Assembly: GCA_020635655.1 (NCBI GenBank)
Contig: JACJZI010000004.1
Span: 248,001 to 312,000, forward strand
Reading direction: 5' to 3'
From: Flavobacteriales bacterium
GTDB lineage: Bacteria > Bacteroidota > Bacteroidia > Flavobacteriales_F > PHOS-HE28
Length of the DNA stretch: 64,000 nucleotides
Position 1 is the stretch's first letter. Each line of letters starts with the position of its first letter. The notes beneath the pieces are model-generated. The model was given only the letters and a program-made list of their open reading frames with translations. It did no database searches and was not told the DNA's origin. The position numbers were made by a program, and so were the translations under genes. Positions 42,091 to 50,610 of the stretch are shown here, piece by piece.

Positions 42091-43868
42091 CCGCGTTCAA
42101 AACGTTCGCCGAGCTCGTCGAGCCCGAAGGTGATCAGGGTGGGTTTGCCGCCAGGCGTGAAATAGGGCATCTCACAGGCGAAAAGGCGGTCGATCAGGTC
42201 ATGGATCCGGGCCGTGTCCAGATCCTCCGTCCTCCGGACCGCCATGCTGCGTGCCATGCTCCTGGCCATCGCCTCGTGTCGCTCCAGTTTCAGTGCGCTG
42301 CGCTCCTGGTGCAGCTGTTCCAGCAATTGTTCCAGCAGCCTTTGGGGATCCTCCTCGGCGGCCTCCGCCGGAAGGCCGGAGATCGTCAATGTGCGGCCGC
42401 TCAGGGTGTCGAGCACGAAGCCCATCGTGCGCAGGTCGGGCAGCAACTCCGTGATCAGGGCGTGATCGGTCGCGCTCAGTTCCACGTTGCGGGGGAACAG
42501 TTGGGTCTGGCTCGGGCCGTTGCCCAGCTGGAGCGCGCGCAGGGCGCGTTCGTATACGATGCGTTCCAACGCCCTCCGCCGATCGATCACCACGAACCCC
42601 GTGCGTACCTGGGCCAGAACATACTTCCCATGAAGTTGGAACACCGGGCGTGGCCCCGGCTCATCGTCCAGTTCCCTTGAAGGCAGGATATGAGGGACCT
42701 TCTCGGAACGCTCCGCCCGGTCCGACGGTCGGTCATCAAAGAGCTGTTGCCATCCCGAGGCCGAACGGCGCGGGCCGAGGTCCTGCGGACGCCAGGTGGT
42801 CGCCGGTCGCGGCATTGCCTGCTGCTCCGTGTTCACGAGCAGGGCCGGTTCCGGCTCGAAATCCAGGCTGGGCACGATGTTGAACCGCCCCAGCGCCCGC
42901 CTCACCGCGGCATGCACGATGGCGTAGATCACCCGGTCGTCGCGGAACTTGATCTCTGTTTTCGTGGGGTGGATGTTGATGTCGATCTGCGCCGGGTCCA
43001 ACTCCAGGAAGAGGAACCACGAGGGGTAGCTCTCCTTGCCGATCAGTTCGTCGTAGGCCCTGCGCACCGCATGGTCCAGGTAGTGGCTGCGGATGTAGCG
43101 TCGGTTCACGAAGAAGTACTGTTCCCCCCGCGAGCGCCTGGCGAACTCCGGCTTGCCGATGAAGCCCTTCACCGCCACCAGTTCCGTGGACTCCTCGACG
43201 GGCACCAGCCGCTCGTCGTATTTCCGACCGAGGAGCTGCACGATGCGTTGGCGTTCGTTCTGTGGTGGTGTGCGCAGGGACTCCTGGTCGTTCTGCACCA
43301 GGTCGAAGGCGATGTCCGGGTGCGCGAGGGCCACCCGATGCAGTTCCTCCAGCACATGCTTCATTTCCACCGGATCGCTCTTGAGGAACTGGCGCCGGGC
43401 GGGCACGTTGTAGAAGAGATTGCGCACGGCGATGGTGGTGCCGATCGGTGCGGCGATCGGCTCCTGGCCCTGGATGCGGCTGCCATCGATGCGGATGCGG
43501 AGGCCGGTCTCGTCATCGGCGTGGCGGGCGCGCAGTTCCACCTGGGCCACGGCCGCGATACTGGCCAGGGCCTCACCGCGAAAACCCTTGGTGCGGATAT
43601 GCTGGAGGTCGTCCGCCTTGTCGATCTTGCTGGTCGCGTGCCGCTCGAAACAGAGACGCGCGTCGTTCGGCCCCATGCCCCGACCATTGTCCGTCACCTG
43701 CACCAGCGTGCGGCCGGCATCGCGGACGACCAGCGTGATGTGGGTGGCCCCGGCATCCACGCTGTTCTCCAGCAGTTCCTTCACCACCGAGGCGGGACGC
43801 TGCACCACTTCCCCCGCGGCGATCTGGTTCGCCACGTGGTCGGGAAGCAGGCGGATCACATCACCCAT
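42087..43868 (-). CDS. mutL: DNA mismatch repair protein MutL
   Basis: MutL links MutS mismatch recognition to strand removal. The 593-residue protein has the GHKL ATPase motifs ELLENSVDAGA, VTDNGRGM and FRGEALASI, and a C-terminal dimerisation domain. The endonuclease motif DQHAX2EX4E of nicking MutL proteins reads DRRRALERIVYE here, and the zinc-binding CPHGRPT segment reads FTPGGKPT, so metal-binding positions are lost and nicking is doubtful. It directly abuts the small membrane protein stop and overlaps the rhomboid start. Confidence 0.95.
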   Translation of the reverse strand: MGDVIRLLPDHVANQIAAGEVVQRPASVVKELLENSVDAGATHITLVVRDAGRTLVQVTDNGRGMGPNDARLCFERHATSKIDKADDLQHIRTKGFRGEALASIAAVAQVELRARHADDETGLRIRIDGSRIQGQEPIAAPIGTTIAVRNLFYNVPARRQFLKSDPVEMKHVLEELHRVALAHPDIAFDLVQNDQESLRTPPQNERQRIVQLLGRKYDERLVPVEESTELVAVKGFIGKPEFARRSRGEQYFFVNRRYIRSHYLDHAVRRAYDELIGKESYPSWFLFLELDPAQIDINIHPTKTEIKFRDDRVIYAIVHAAVRRALGRFNIVPSLDFEPEPALLVNTEQQAMPRPATTWRPQDLGPRRSASGWQQLFDDRPSDRAERSEKVPHILPSRELDDEPGPRPVFQLHGKYVLAQVRTGFVVIDRRRALERIVYERALRALQLGNGPSQTQLFPRNVELSATDHALITELLPDLRTMGFVLDTLSGRTLTISGLPAEAAEEDPQRLLEQLLEQLHQERSALKLERHEAMARSMARSMAVRRTEDLDTARIHDLIDRLFACEMPYFTPGGKPTLITFGLDELGERFERG

Positions 43869-44159
43869 TCAAGCGGCGGTGTGGAGGTAGAAACGGTACA
43901 TGGCCCAAAGGAAGGCGAGCACGCCACCGAGCACCAGCGCGAGACGCGCCACGTAGCTCCCGCCGCTGCGCTCCCTCTGCCAGCTGTGGCGCATCCGCGC
44001 GGCGAAGCGTTCCCGATCGTAGGTCGCTTCCCTGGGCGTGTCGTCCAGCTCCGCCTTGATGCGCGCGTCCCGTTCAGCACGGCGTTCCTTCTCCGCATCG
44101 TAGTAGCGCGGCGTGTAGTCGAACCCCCGGGGACCGCGGGTGCGGAACAGGGAGAACAT
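43869..44159 (-). CDS. small single-pass membrane protein
   Basis: A 96-residue protein whose N-terminal 70 residues are strongly charged (RYYDAEKERRAERDARIKAEL) and whose C-terminus is one membrane helix (ARLALVLGGVLAFLWAMYRFYLH). It is upstream of mutL in many Bacteroidota as an unnamed conserved protein, in my recollection. The stop and the mutL ATG are adjacent with no spacer. An exact -7 element 41 nt upstream probably drives the whole cluster down to the EEP hydrolase. Function unknown. Confidence 0.75.
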   Translation of the reverse strand: MFSLFRTRGPRGFDYTPRYYDAEKERRAERDARIKAELDDTPREATYDRERFAARMRHSWQRERSGGSYVARLALVLGGVLAFLWAMYRFYLHTAA

Positions 44160-44200
44160 CGTGATCAGACGCGGACCGGGCACTGCGTAGGGTGTGGAGG

Positions 44201-44208
44201 CAAAGGTA
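44201..44208 (-). promoter_or_regulatory. -7 promoter element TACCTTTG for the mutL cluster
   Basis: CAAAGGTA on the plus strand, upstream of the small membrane protein gene. Confidence 0.6.
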
Positions 44209-44316
44209 ACGGAGGTGGGGAAGGGCCTGCGACCGTTCATCCAAGGATCATCCGATCCCCGCGTTCCTGTTGATAAGAGCCTTTTCGTCGCGCCGATCGC
44301 ACCCTGTGTGCGCCGG

Positions 44317-44324
44317 TAGTTTTG
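44317..44324 (+). promoter_or_regulatory. -7 promoter element TAGTTTTG for the GH3 fusion
   Basis: Exact TAnnTTTG match ending 9 nt before the ATG at 44334, implying a very short or absent 5' leader. Confidence 0.65.
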
Positions 44325-44333
44325 GCCGCTGAG

Positions 44334-47321
44334 ATGCGTCGATCCGTCCTGTTGCCCCTGCTGTTGTTCGCCACCGTGGTGGAACTGGGCGTGGCGCAAC
44401 CGCCACGCCGGGAACCCACGCCACCACCATTCCTAATGGACGATGCGCGCTGGGCGGATTCGGTCCTCAACACGCTCAGCCTACGCCAACGTGTCGCCCA
44501 ATTGATGATGGTGGCCGCTTACAGCAACAAGGACGAGGCGCATGCGCGGGAGGTCGAGGAACTGGTCCGTGAAGAGGACATCGGTGGACTGATCTTCTTC
44601 CAGGGTGGGCCGGTGCGCCAGGCGATCCTCACCAACCGCTACCAGGCGGCCGCACGCACGCCTCTGCTTATCGGCATGGACCTGGAATGGGGCCTGGCCA
44701 TGCGCCTGGACAGCACCATCCGCTTTCCCAAGCAGATGACCCTGGGCGCGCGTCGCAACGATGGCGACATCGAGGCGATGGGCCGGGAGATCGCGCGCCA
44801 GATGAAGCGCCTCGGCGTGCAAGTGAGCTTCAGCCCCGTGGCCGACGTGAACAGCGACCCGGACAACCCGGTGATCAACGACCGCAGCTTCGGTGAGGAC
44901 CGCGAGGCCGTGGCACGAAAATGCATCGCCTACATGAAGGGCTTGCAGAAGGGTGGCGTCATCGCCACGGCAAAACATTTCCCCGGCCATGGCGACACGA
45001 ACGTCGATTCGCACAAGGCACTTCCTGTGATCGCCCACAGCCGCACCCGCCTCGATTCGCTCGACCTCTATCCCTTCGAACGGCTGATGCATGAAGGGCT
45101 TTCGGCGATCATGGTCGCCCACCTCGAGGTGCCCGCGCTCGACAGCACGCCGGGGCTGCCCAGCACACTGAGCCGTCCCATCGTACACGGCCTGCTGGAG
45201 GACGAGCTCGGCTTCAAGGGCCTGGTCTTCACCGACGCGCTCAACATGAAGGGCGTGGCCGATGCCGCCTCCCCCGGCGAGATCGAGCTGCGCGCGCTTG
45301 AGGCCGGCAACGACATGCTGCTCTTCCCCCAGGACCCCGAGAAGGCCATCGACCGCATCGTGCAGGCCGTGGACAACGGGGAACTGTCCACCGACGTGAT
45401 CGACGCCAAATGCCTGAAGGTGCTGCGCGCCAAACAATGGGCGGGACTGGCCCACCGCAAGCCCGTGGAGATCGAAGGATTGACCGCCGACCTCAACGCG
45501 CCGTCCGCGCGGGTGCTCCGCCGCAGGCTCTACCAGGGCGCGATCACGGTACTGCGCGATCGCAACGACCTGCTGCCCCTCCGCCATGCCCGGGGCATGC
45601 GCATCGCCTCCCTGGTGATCGGCGATACCCTGCACAACCCCTTCCAGACCGCACTTGAGCAACAGGGGATCGTCGAGAAGTTCGCCTGTGACAAGGACAT
45701 CAATGGGGACAGGCTGACCACGCTGATCGAACAGCTGAAGGACTACGACGTGGTGATCGCGTCCGTGCATCGGACCAGCTTCCGTGCCCAGAAGGATTTC
45801 GGCGTGCCCGACAGCGTGTTCGATCTGGTGAAGGCGATCTCCAGGGAGCATCGGACCATCCTTGTGCTCTTCGGCAATCCCTACCGCCTTGCTCGGACCA
45901 CGGGTATGGACCAGCTCGACGGCCTGGTCATCAGCTATGAGGACGATCCGGACATGCAGGACCTGACCGCGCAGGCGCTCTTCGGTGCCGAACGAACGGA
46001 CGGTCGCCTGCCGGTCTCGGCGAACACGGCCTTCCAACTCGGACAGGGGATGACCTGGGAAGCGAGCGGCGGGATCCCGCACGGACTTCCGGAGGAACAG
46101 GGCGTGCGCACCATGGACCTGGCGGCGATGGACACCATCGTGCAGGAAGGCATTTCCAGGAAGGCCTATCCCGGTTGCCAGGTCCTGGTGGCCGTGAACG
46201 GTGAAGTGGTCTGGGACAAATGCTACGGAAAGCCGACCTACGATGCCAAGGAGCCCGTGCGCGCAGAGGATGTCTATGACATCGCTTCGATCACCAAGGT
46301 GGCCGCCACGACCTTGTGCTTGATGAAACTAGTGGACGAGGGACGGATCGACCTGGACAAGGACCTGGGCACCTACCTGCCTGAACTGCGCGGCACGCAC
46401 AACGATTACGCGGCGCTCGGCCTGCGCGACGTCCTCACCCACCAGGCCGGCCTGAAGGACTGGATCCCCTTCTACAAGAAGCTCGTTCGCAACGGCGCAC
46501 CCATCCCCGGCGTGGTGGCCGACAAGCCCGATGCCCGGCACGACCTGCGCGTCGCCGAGCGCGTTTACATCGACAGCGCGTACCGCGACAGCATCCGCCA
46601 GTGGATCCTGGCAACGCCGATCAGCGCGAAGAAGGAGTACAAGTACAGTGACCTGAGCATGTATCTGATGCAGTGGGTGGTGGAGCGCCTCACCGGCATG
46701 CCGCTGGATGCTTACGTGGAGCGGACCTTCTACACGCCCCTCGGCCTGTCGCACATCGGCTACCTGCCTCGGAAGTGCTTCCCGCGCTCACGCATCATCC
46801 CCACCGAATACGACGCGGAGTTCCGGCAGCAGCAGGTCTGGGGCGACGTGCACGATCCCGGCGCGGCGATACTCGGCGGCGTGGCAGGCCACGCGGGCCT
46901 TTTCAGCAATACCAACGACCTCGCCGTGCTCATGCAGTTGCTGCTGAACAAGGGCACCTACGGTGGGGAACGCTACCTGAGCGAGGCCGTGGTGAACGAA
47001 TTCACCCGATGCCAGTTCTGTGCGCCCAAAGCAACGGAGGAGGAGAACCGGCGAGGCCTCGGCTTCGACAAGCCGGTCCGTGAAGGCAAGGGCGGCCCCA
47101 CCTGCGGCTGCGTGAGCCTGGCCAGCTATGGACACACCGGATTCACCGGGACCATGGTTTGGGCGGACCCGGACCAGAACGTGGTCTACGTGTTCCTCAG
47201 CAACCGCGTCTATCCCACCGCGCTCAACAAGGCCTTGGTCCAGTTGGACATCCGCACACGGATCCAGGAGGTGGTGCACGACGCGGTGGCCGCCAGGCAG
47301 CCCGAGGCGGCGAGGAGGTGA
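44334..47321 (+). CDS. GH3 beta-N-acetylhexosaminidase fused to a beta-lactamase-fold serine hydrolase
   Basis: A 995-residue exported fusion. After the signal peptide (to about 22), residues about 40-380 are a NagZ-type GH3 domain with the catalytic His/Asp loop KHFPGHGDTNVDSH at 214-227 and the nucleophile Asp in LVFTDALNMKG near 293. About 390-610 is the GH3 C-domain. About 620-995 is a serine hydrolase of the beta-lactamase/class-C type with SITK (Ser near 653), YSD near 771 in place of YxN, and GHTGFTGT near 932. NagZ cuts GlcNAc from muropeptides; the hydrolase half could cut the peptide or an ester. It is therefore a candidate peptidoglycan-remnant processor. Similar fusions occur in Bacteroidota. 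Confidence 0.9.
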   Translation: MRRSVLLPLLLFATVVELGVAQPPRREPTPPPFLMDDARWADSVLNTLSLRQRVAQLMMVAAYSNKDEAHAREVEELVREEDIGGLIFFQGGPVRQAILTNRYQAAARTPLLIGMDLEWGLAMRLDSTIRFPKQMTLGARRNDGDIEAMGREIARQMKRLGVQVSFSPVADVNSDPDNPVINDRSFGEDREAVARKCIAYMKGLQKGGVIATAKHFPGHGDTNVDSHKALPVIAHSRTRLDSLDLYPFERLMHEGLSAIMVAHLEVPALDSTPGLPSTLSRPIVHGLLEDELGFKGLVFTDALNMKGVADAASPGEIELRALEAGNDMLLFPQDPEKAIDRIVQAVDNGELSTDVIDAKCLKVLRAKQWAGLAHRKPVEIEGLTADLNAPSARVLRRRLYQGAITVLRDRNDLLPLRHARGMRIASLVIGDTLHNPFQTALEQQGIVEKFACDKDINGDRLTTLIEQLKDYDVVIASVHRTSFRAQKDFGVPDSVFDLVKAISREHRTILVLFGNPYRLARTTGMDQLDGLVISYEDDPDMQDLTAQALFGAERTDGRLPVSANTAFQLGQGMTWEASGGIPHGLPEEQGVRTMDLAAMDTIVQEGISRKAYPGCQVLVAVNGEVVWDKCYGKPTYDAKEPVRAEDVYDIASITKVAATTLCLMKLVDEGRIDLDKDLGTYLPELRGTHNDYAALGLRDVLTHQAGLKDWIPFYKKLVRNGAPIPGVVADKPDARHDLRVAERVYIDSAYRDSIRQWILATPISAKKEYKYSDLSMYLMQWVVERLTGMPLDAYVERTFYTPLGLSHIGYLPRKCFPRSRIIPTEYDAEFRQQQVWGDVHDPGAAILGGVAGHAGLFSNTNDLAVLMQLLLNKGTYGGERYLSEAVVNEFTRCQFCAPKATEEENRRGLGFDKPVREGKGGPTCGCVSLASYGHTGFTGTMVWADPDQNVVYVFLSNRVYPTALNKALVQLDIRTRIQEVVHDAVAARQPEAARR

Positions 47322-47384
47322 GGCGGTCGAGAGGGTCGGAGGTTGCGCGTTGCGCCAGCGGACGATTGGTCGGAATGGACCACC

Positions 47385-47412
47385 AACCAGCAACCATTGA
47401 CCCTCAACCTGC
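47385..47412. repeat. heptanucleotide-phase repeat (AACCNNN)-type
   Basis: AACCAGC, AACCATT, GACCCTC and AACCTGC run in 7-nt phase between the GH3 fusion stop and the stop of the convergent gene, with the last unit touching that stop codon. The unit differs from GAAAGYT, but the period and position (at a gene end) are alike. Confidence 0.4.
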
Positions 47413-48041
47413 TACTGCTTCTTCTTCTTGAAATCCCCGTTCTTCCAGGCCTGGAGGAATTGTGCCCAGGCAATGGGATTGAACAGGTTGATCACCGGCG
47501 TACCCCCCTGGGCATAGAGCCGGGTCTGGTCCAAGGCCATCTGATATTGGAAGCTTTGATAGGCGTCGGGGGAAAGGTTCTCCATGCGCTGGAGCATCTC
47601 CGCGTCCGATAGGTTCCGGGCCATGAACTGCTCGTCATCGTGGGCCAGGTCGAGGTTCAGGAAGGCTTCCCGGAACTGTTCCCGGCTCGGCCAGGGGAAA
47701 ACCTGGAGTTCACCAAGTTGCACCGTGTCGCGGTACATCTGGTGGATCATGGAATACTTCCTCTCATCGAGGTCGATCGGGATGACGAACTGCGAACGCT
47801 GAAAGCCAACGGCAGAGAACAGCACGGTATCCCCCTCCTGGGCCACGAAAGAGAAGTAGCCGTATACGTCGCTCATCGTGCCGCGGTAGCTGTTCTTGAT
47901 CAGGATGTTGGTGAACGGCACCGGTTGCAGACTGTCACCGGTCACCACCACGCCACTGAATTGCACAAGGTCCTTGTCACCTCTCTGGGCCAGTAAGGGC
48001 AGGGAGATCAAGAAGGCGAGAAAAGGCAGGTATTTCCGCAT
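47412..48041 (-). CDS. carboxypeptidase-regulatory-like (CarboxypepD_reg) domain protein
   Basis: A 209-residue exported protein: signal peptide MRKYLPFLAFLISLPLLAQ and an Ig-like carboxypeptidase-regulatory domain (FSGVVVTGDSLQPVPFTNILIKNSYRGTMSD, YGYFSFVAQEGDTVLFSAVGF, in two segments), as found at the N-terminus of TonB-dependent receptors but here on its own. The C-terminal half is helical and ends in a Lys-rich tail (FKKKKQ). No TonB-dependent receptor is adjacent. An exact -7 element 5 nt upstream indicates a leaderless message. Stand-alone proteins of this plan are common in Flavobacteria; function unknown. Confidence 0.85.
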   Translation of the reverse strand: MRKYLPFLAFLISLPLLAQRGDKDLVQFSGVVVTGDSLQPVPFTNILIKNSYRGTMSDVYGYFSFVAQEGDTVLFSAVGFQRSQFVIPIDLDERKYSMIHQMYRDTVQLGELQVFPWPSREQFREAFLNLDLAHDDEQFMARNLSDAEMLQRMENLSPDAYQSFQYQMALDQTRLYAQGGTPVINLFNPIAWAQFLQAWKNGDFKKKKQ

Positions 48042-48046
48042 CGGGA

Positions 48047-48054
48047 CAAAGGTA
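48047..48054 (-). promoter_or_regulatory. -7 promoter element TACCTTTG
   Basis: CAAAGGTA on the plus strand, ending 5 nt before the ATG of the carboxypeptidase-regulatory-like gene. Confidence 0.65.
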
Positions 48055-48191
48055 TTCCGCAGGGACCACCCAGCTATGACGTGGTTGCAGCACGAACGTG
48101 ACACACGACACCGGTCGTCAAGGGACGCTCGGCGACATGCAAGGTCCGGGCCACTGTTCGACCGGACCGCACGATCTTGTTCATTTGTTCC

Positions 48192-49490
48192 ATGCGCAAG
48201 GGCTGGTCGCGGTCATGGGGCAAGGTGCTGGTGATGGTCCTCTCCACATGGGCGGTCCTGGAGATCGCACCCTATCCGCTCTCTCCATTGGTCTCGGGCG
48301 AAGGGTTCTCCCGGTCGGCGGTCCGGCACGACCTTCTGGCCCACGTGGGCCAGGTGGCCTATGATACGGCGGCACCGGTGCAGGAGGAGTACCTCAGCGA
48401 GAGCATGCTCCATCCCTATCTGGGATTCGTCCACGTGCCAAGCGAAGGACTGAACCGCTTCGGGCTGGCCGGGGACGATCCTGTCATGCATCGCGCACCG
48501 GACACGGTGAACATCTGCCTGATGGGCGGTTCTGTGGCCATGGGCGTGCACACCTTTTCCCTGCAACGCCTGCTGGACCGTCTCGGTCGGTTGGGACCTT
48601 ACAAGGGGAAGCACTTCCGCGTCTGCGTGCTGGCGCTCGGCGGATTCAAACAACCCCAACCGCTCCAGGCCCTCACCTGGTTCCGGGCGCTCGGGGCGGA
48701 ATACGACCTGATCCTCGTGCTCGACGGGTTCAATGAGATCGTGCTGCCCTATTGTGACAACCTTCCGTTCGGCGTGTTCCCCGACCTGCCAAGGCACTGG
48801 AACATGTTCGCGCGTAAGAAGATGGACCTTCGGATGCAGCGCCTCGCTGCCGAGCGGGTGGCGACCCAACTGCGGCGCGAGGCAGACCGTGCCTGGTTCG
48901 CACGTTGGCCCTGGCGCTGGAGCAATGCCGCCCTGCTGATCTGGCGGACCCTGGACCACCGGAGAGAGGTCGAGCTCGCCTCCATCGAAGCACGCACCCG
49001 GGAGGCACTGGCGATGACCAAGCACGATCCCCAGACCACGGGTCCGGCCTGGCAGATGCCCGACACCATGACCTTCCTATCGGACCGGGCCGATGAATGG
49101 GCCCGCTGCCAGCGCCTGATCGCCGAACAGGCCAGGAGCATGGGCGCGGTCGATGCGCATTTCCTGCAACCGGACCAGTACGTTCCGGGATCCAAGCCGT
49201 TCAGCGAAGAGGAACGTGCCATCGCCATCGCGCCGGAGCCCAATTGCTATCGCGAGGCCGTTGAAAAGGGCTACCCACTGCTTTCCAAGGAGGCCGCGGA
49301 ACTGGCCGCTGAAGGCATGACCATGAATGACCTCACGCTCCTGTTCCAGAAGGAACACAGGATGGTGTATGGGGATGCCTGTTGCCATTTCGTGCAATTG
49401 GGATGGGACCTGTTGGCGGACGCCATGGCGGACGCGGTCGCCGTGAGGATCTCGCAGCGTGATCCAGCCTCTCCCGCCCGCCAGCCCTGA
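48192..49490 (+). CDS. SGNH-hydrolase-like membrane-anchored protein
   Basis: A 432-residue protein anchored by an N-terminal helix (KVLVMVLSTWAVLEIAPYPL). The fold order suggests an SGNH/GDSL-like hydrolase: NICLMGGSVAMG at 107-118 supplies block I with GGS in place of GDS, VLALGGFKQPQPLQALTW gives block II Gly, LILVLDGFNEI at 173-183 gives block III Asn, and GDACCHFVQLGWDLLADAM near the C-terminus gives the D-x-x-H pair. All four catalytic positions can be matched, in the manner of acyltransferase/esterase SGNH proteins acting on surface glycans. A substrate is not evident. aroC follows 37 nt downstream. Confidence 0.75.
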   Translation: MRKGWSRSWGKVLVMVLSTWAVLEIAPYPLSPLVSGEGFSRSAVRHDLLAHVGQVAYDTAAPVQEEYLSESMLHPYLGFVHVPSEGLNRFGLAGDDPVMHRAPDTVNICLMGGSVAMGVHTFSLQRLLDRLGRLGPYKGKHFRVCVLALGGFKQPQPLQALTWFRALGAEYDLILVLDGFNEIVLPYCDNLPFGVFPDLPRHWNMFARKKMDLRMQRLAAERVATQLRREADRAWFARWPWRWSNAALLIWRTLDHRREVELASIEARTREALAMTKHDPQTTGPAWQMPDTMTFLSDRADEWARCQRLIAEQARSMGAVDAHFLQPDQYVPGSKPFSEEERAIAIAPEPNCYREAVEKGYPLLSKEAAELAAEGMTMNDLTLLFQKEHRMVYGDACCHFVQLGWDLLADAMADAVAVRISQRDPASPARQP

Positions 49491-49527
49491 AGCGGACCTA
49501 CCGGTCCCGGTCCTCTACCTTCGCCGC

Positions 49528-50610
49528 ATGCCCGGCAACAGCTTCGGCAAGATCTTCCGGCTCACGAGCTTCGGCGCCAGTCACGACCCCTGGATCGGTG
49601 GCGTGATCGATGGCTGTCCGGCGGCTCTCCGACTGGACCGCGAGGCGATCCAAGTCGAGATGGACCGCCGTCGTCCGGGTGGGAATCCCCTGGGTACCGC
49701 ACGGAACGAGGCGGATCGCGTGGAACTGATCAGCGGTGTGCTGGACGGCACCACCCTGGGCACGCCCATCGCCCTGTTGATCGCCAACAAGGATGCGCGA
49801 CCGCAGGACTATGATCATCTGAAGGACACGTTTCGTCCCGGACATGCCGACCGCAGCTGGGAGCAGAAATACGGCGTCCGCGACCACCGCGGAGGCGGGC
49901 GGTCCAGTGCGCGGGAGACCGCCGTTCGGGTCGCGGCGGGCGCCATCGCGCGGCAGCTGATCGCCACGGCGGGCATGCGGGTGAACGCGTTCGTGACGCA
50001 GGTGGGGGAGGCGCGGTTGGAAGCAGCGTACGACACCCTGGACCTGTCCGCCACCTGGAACGAGCCGGTGCGCTGCCCGGATGCGGCAACCGCGAAACGC
50101 ATGACGGAAGCCATTGAGACGGTGCGCGCTGAGGGCGACACCGTTGGGGGTATTATCACCTGCGTGGTCTCGGGCATGCCGCCCGGGCTGGGTGAGCCGG
50201 TCTTCGACAAGCTGCATGCGGACCTGGCCAGGGCGATGCTCGGCATCAATGCGGCGAAAGGCTTCCAACTTGGAGAAGGGTTCGCCGCGGCCGCCATGCG
50301 CGGCTCCGCTTACAACGATGCCCTCATCGCGGATGACACCGGCGCCGTGACGACCTCCACGAACCACAGTGGTGGGATCCAGGGCGGCATCAGCAACGGC
50401 GAGAACATCGTGTTCGACGTAGCCTTCCGGCCCGTGAGCACTTTGATGAAGGAACAACGGACGGTGGACCGCGAAGGCCGGAGCGTGGTCCTGGAGGGCA
50501 AGGGACGGCACGACCCCTGCGTGGTGCCGCGCGCCGTACCCATCGTGGAGGCCATGACCTGCCTGGTGCTCGCCGATCACTGGCTCCGGCAAAGGACCGC
50601 TCGCCTATGA
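49528..50610 (+). CDS. aroC: chorismate synthase
   Basis: AroC makes chorismate from EPSP using reduced FMN, the last shikimate-pathway step. The 360-residue protein has VEMDRRRPGG, FRPGHADRSWEQKYG, RDHRGGGRSSARET, TNHSGGIQGGISNGE and KGRHDPCVVPRAVP, all typical. In the N-terminal signature usually read GESHG, this protein has GASHD at 16-20: the catalytic His19 is kept but Glu becomes Ala and Gly becomes Asp. The start MPGNSFGK fits the family; TACCTTCG just upstream is one base off the -7 element. Stop overlaps the symporter start by 4 nt. Confidence 0.95.
   Translation: MPGNSFGKIFRLTSFGASHDPWIGGVIDGCPAALRLDREAIQVEMDRRRPGGNPLGTARNEADRVELISGVLDGTTLGTPIALLIANKDARPQDYDHLKDTFRPGHADRSWEQKYGVRDHRGGGRSSARETAVRVAAGAIARQLIATAGMRVNAFVTQVGEARLEAAYDTLDLSATWNEPVRCPDAATAKRMTEAIETVRAEGDTVGGIITCVVSGMPPGLGEPVFDKLHADLARAMLGINAAKGFQLGEGFAAAAMRGSAYNDALIADDTGAVTTSTNHSGGIQGGISNGENIVFDVAFRPVSTLMKEQRTVDREGRSVVLEGKGRHDPCVVPRAVPIVEAMTCLVLADHWLRQRTARL

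Noticed and set aside
42690..44273. A 527-codon open frame on the plus strand
   Set aside because: Antisense to mutL, which is certain on the minus strand.
44481..46082. A 533-codon open frame on the minus strand
   Set aside because: Antisense to the GH3 domain, which has its catalytic loop on the plus strand.
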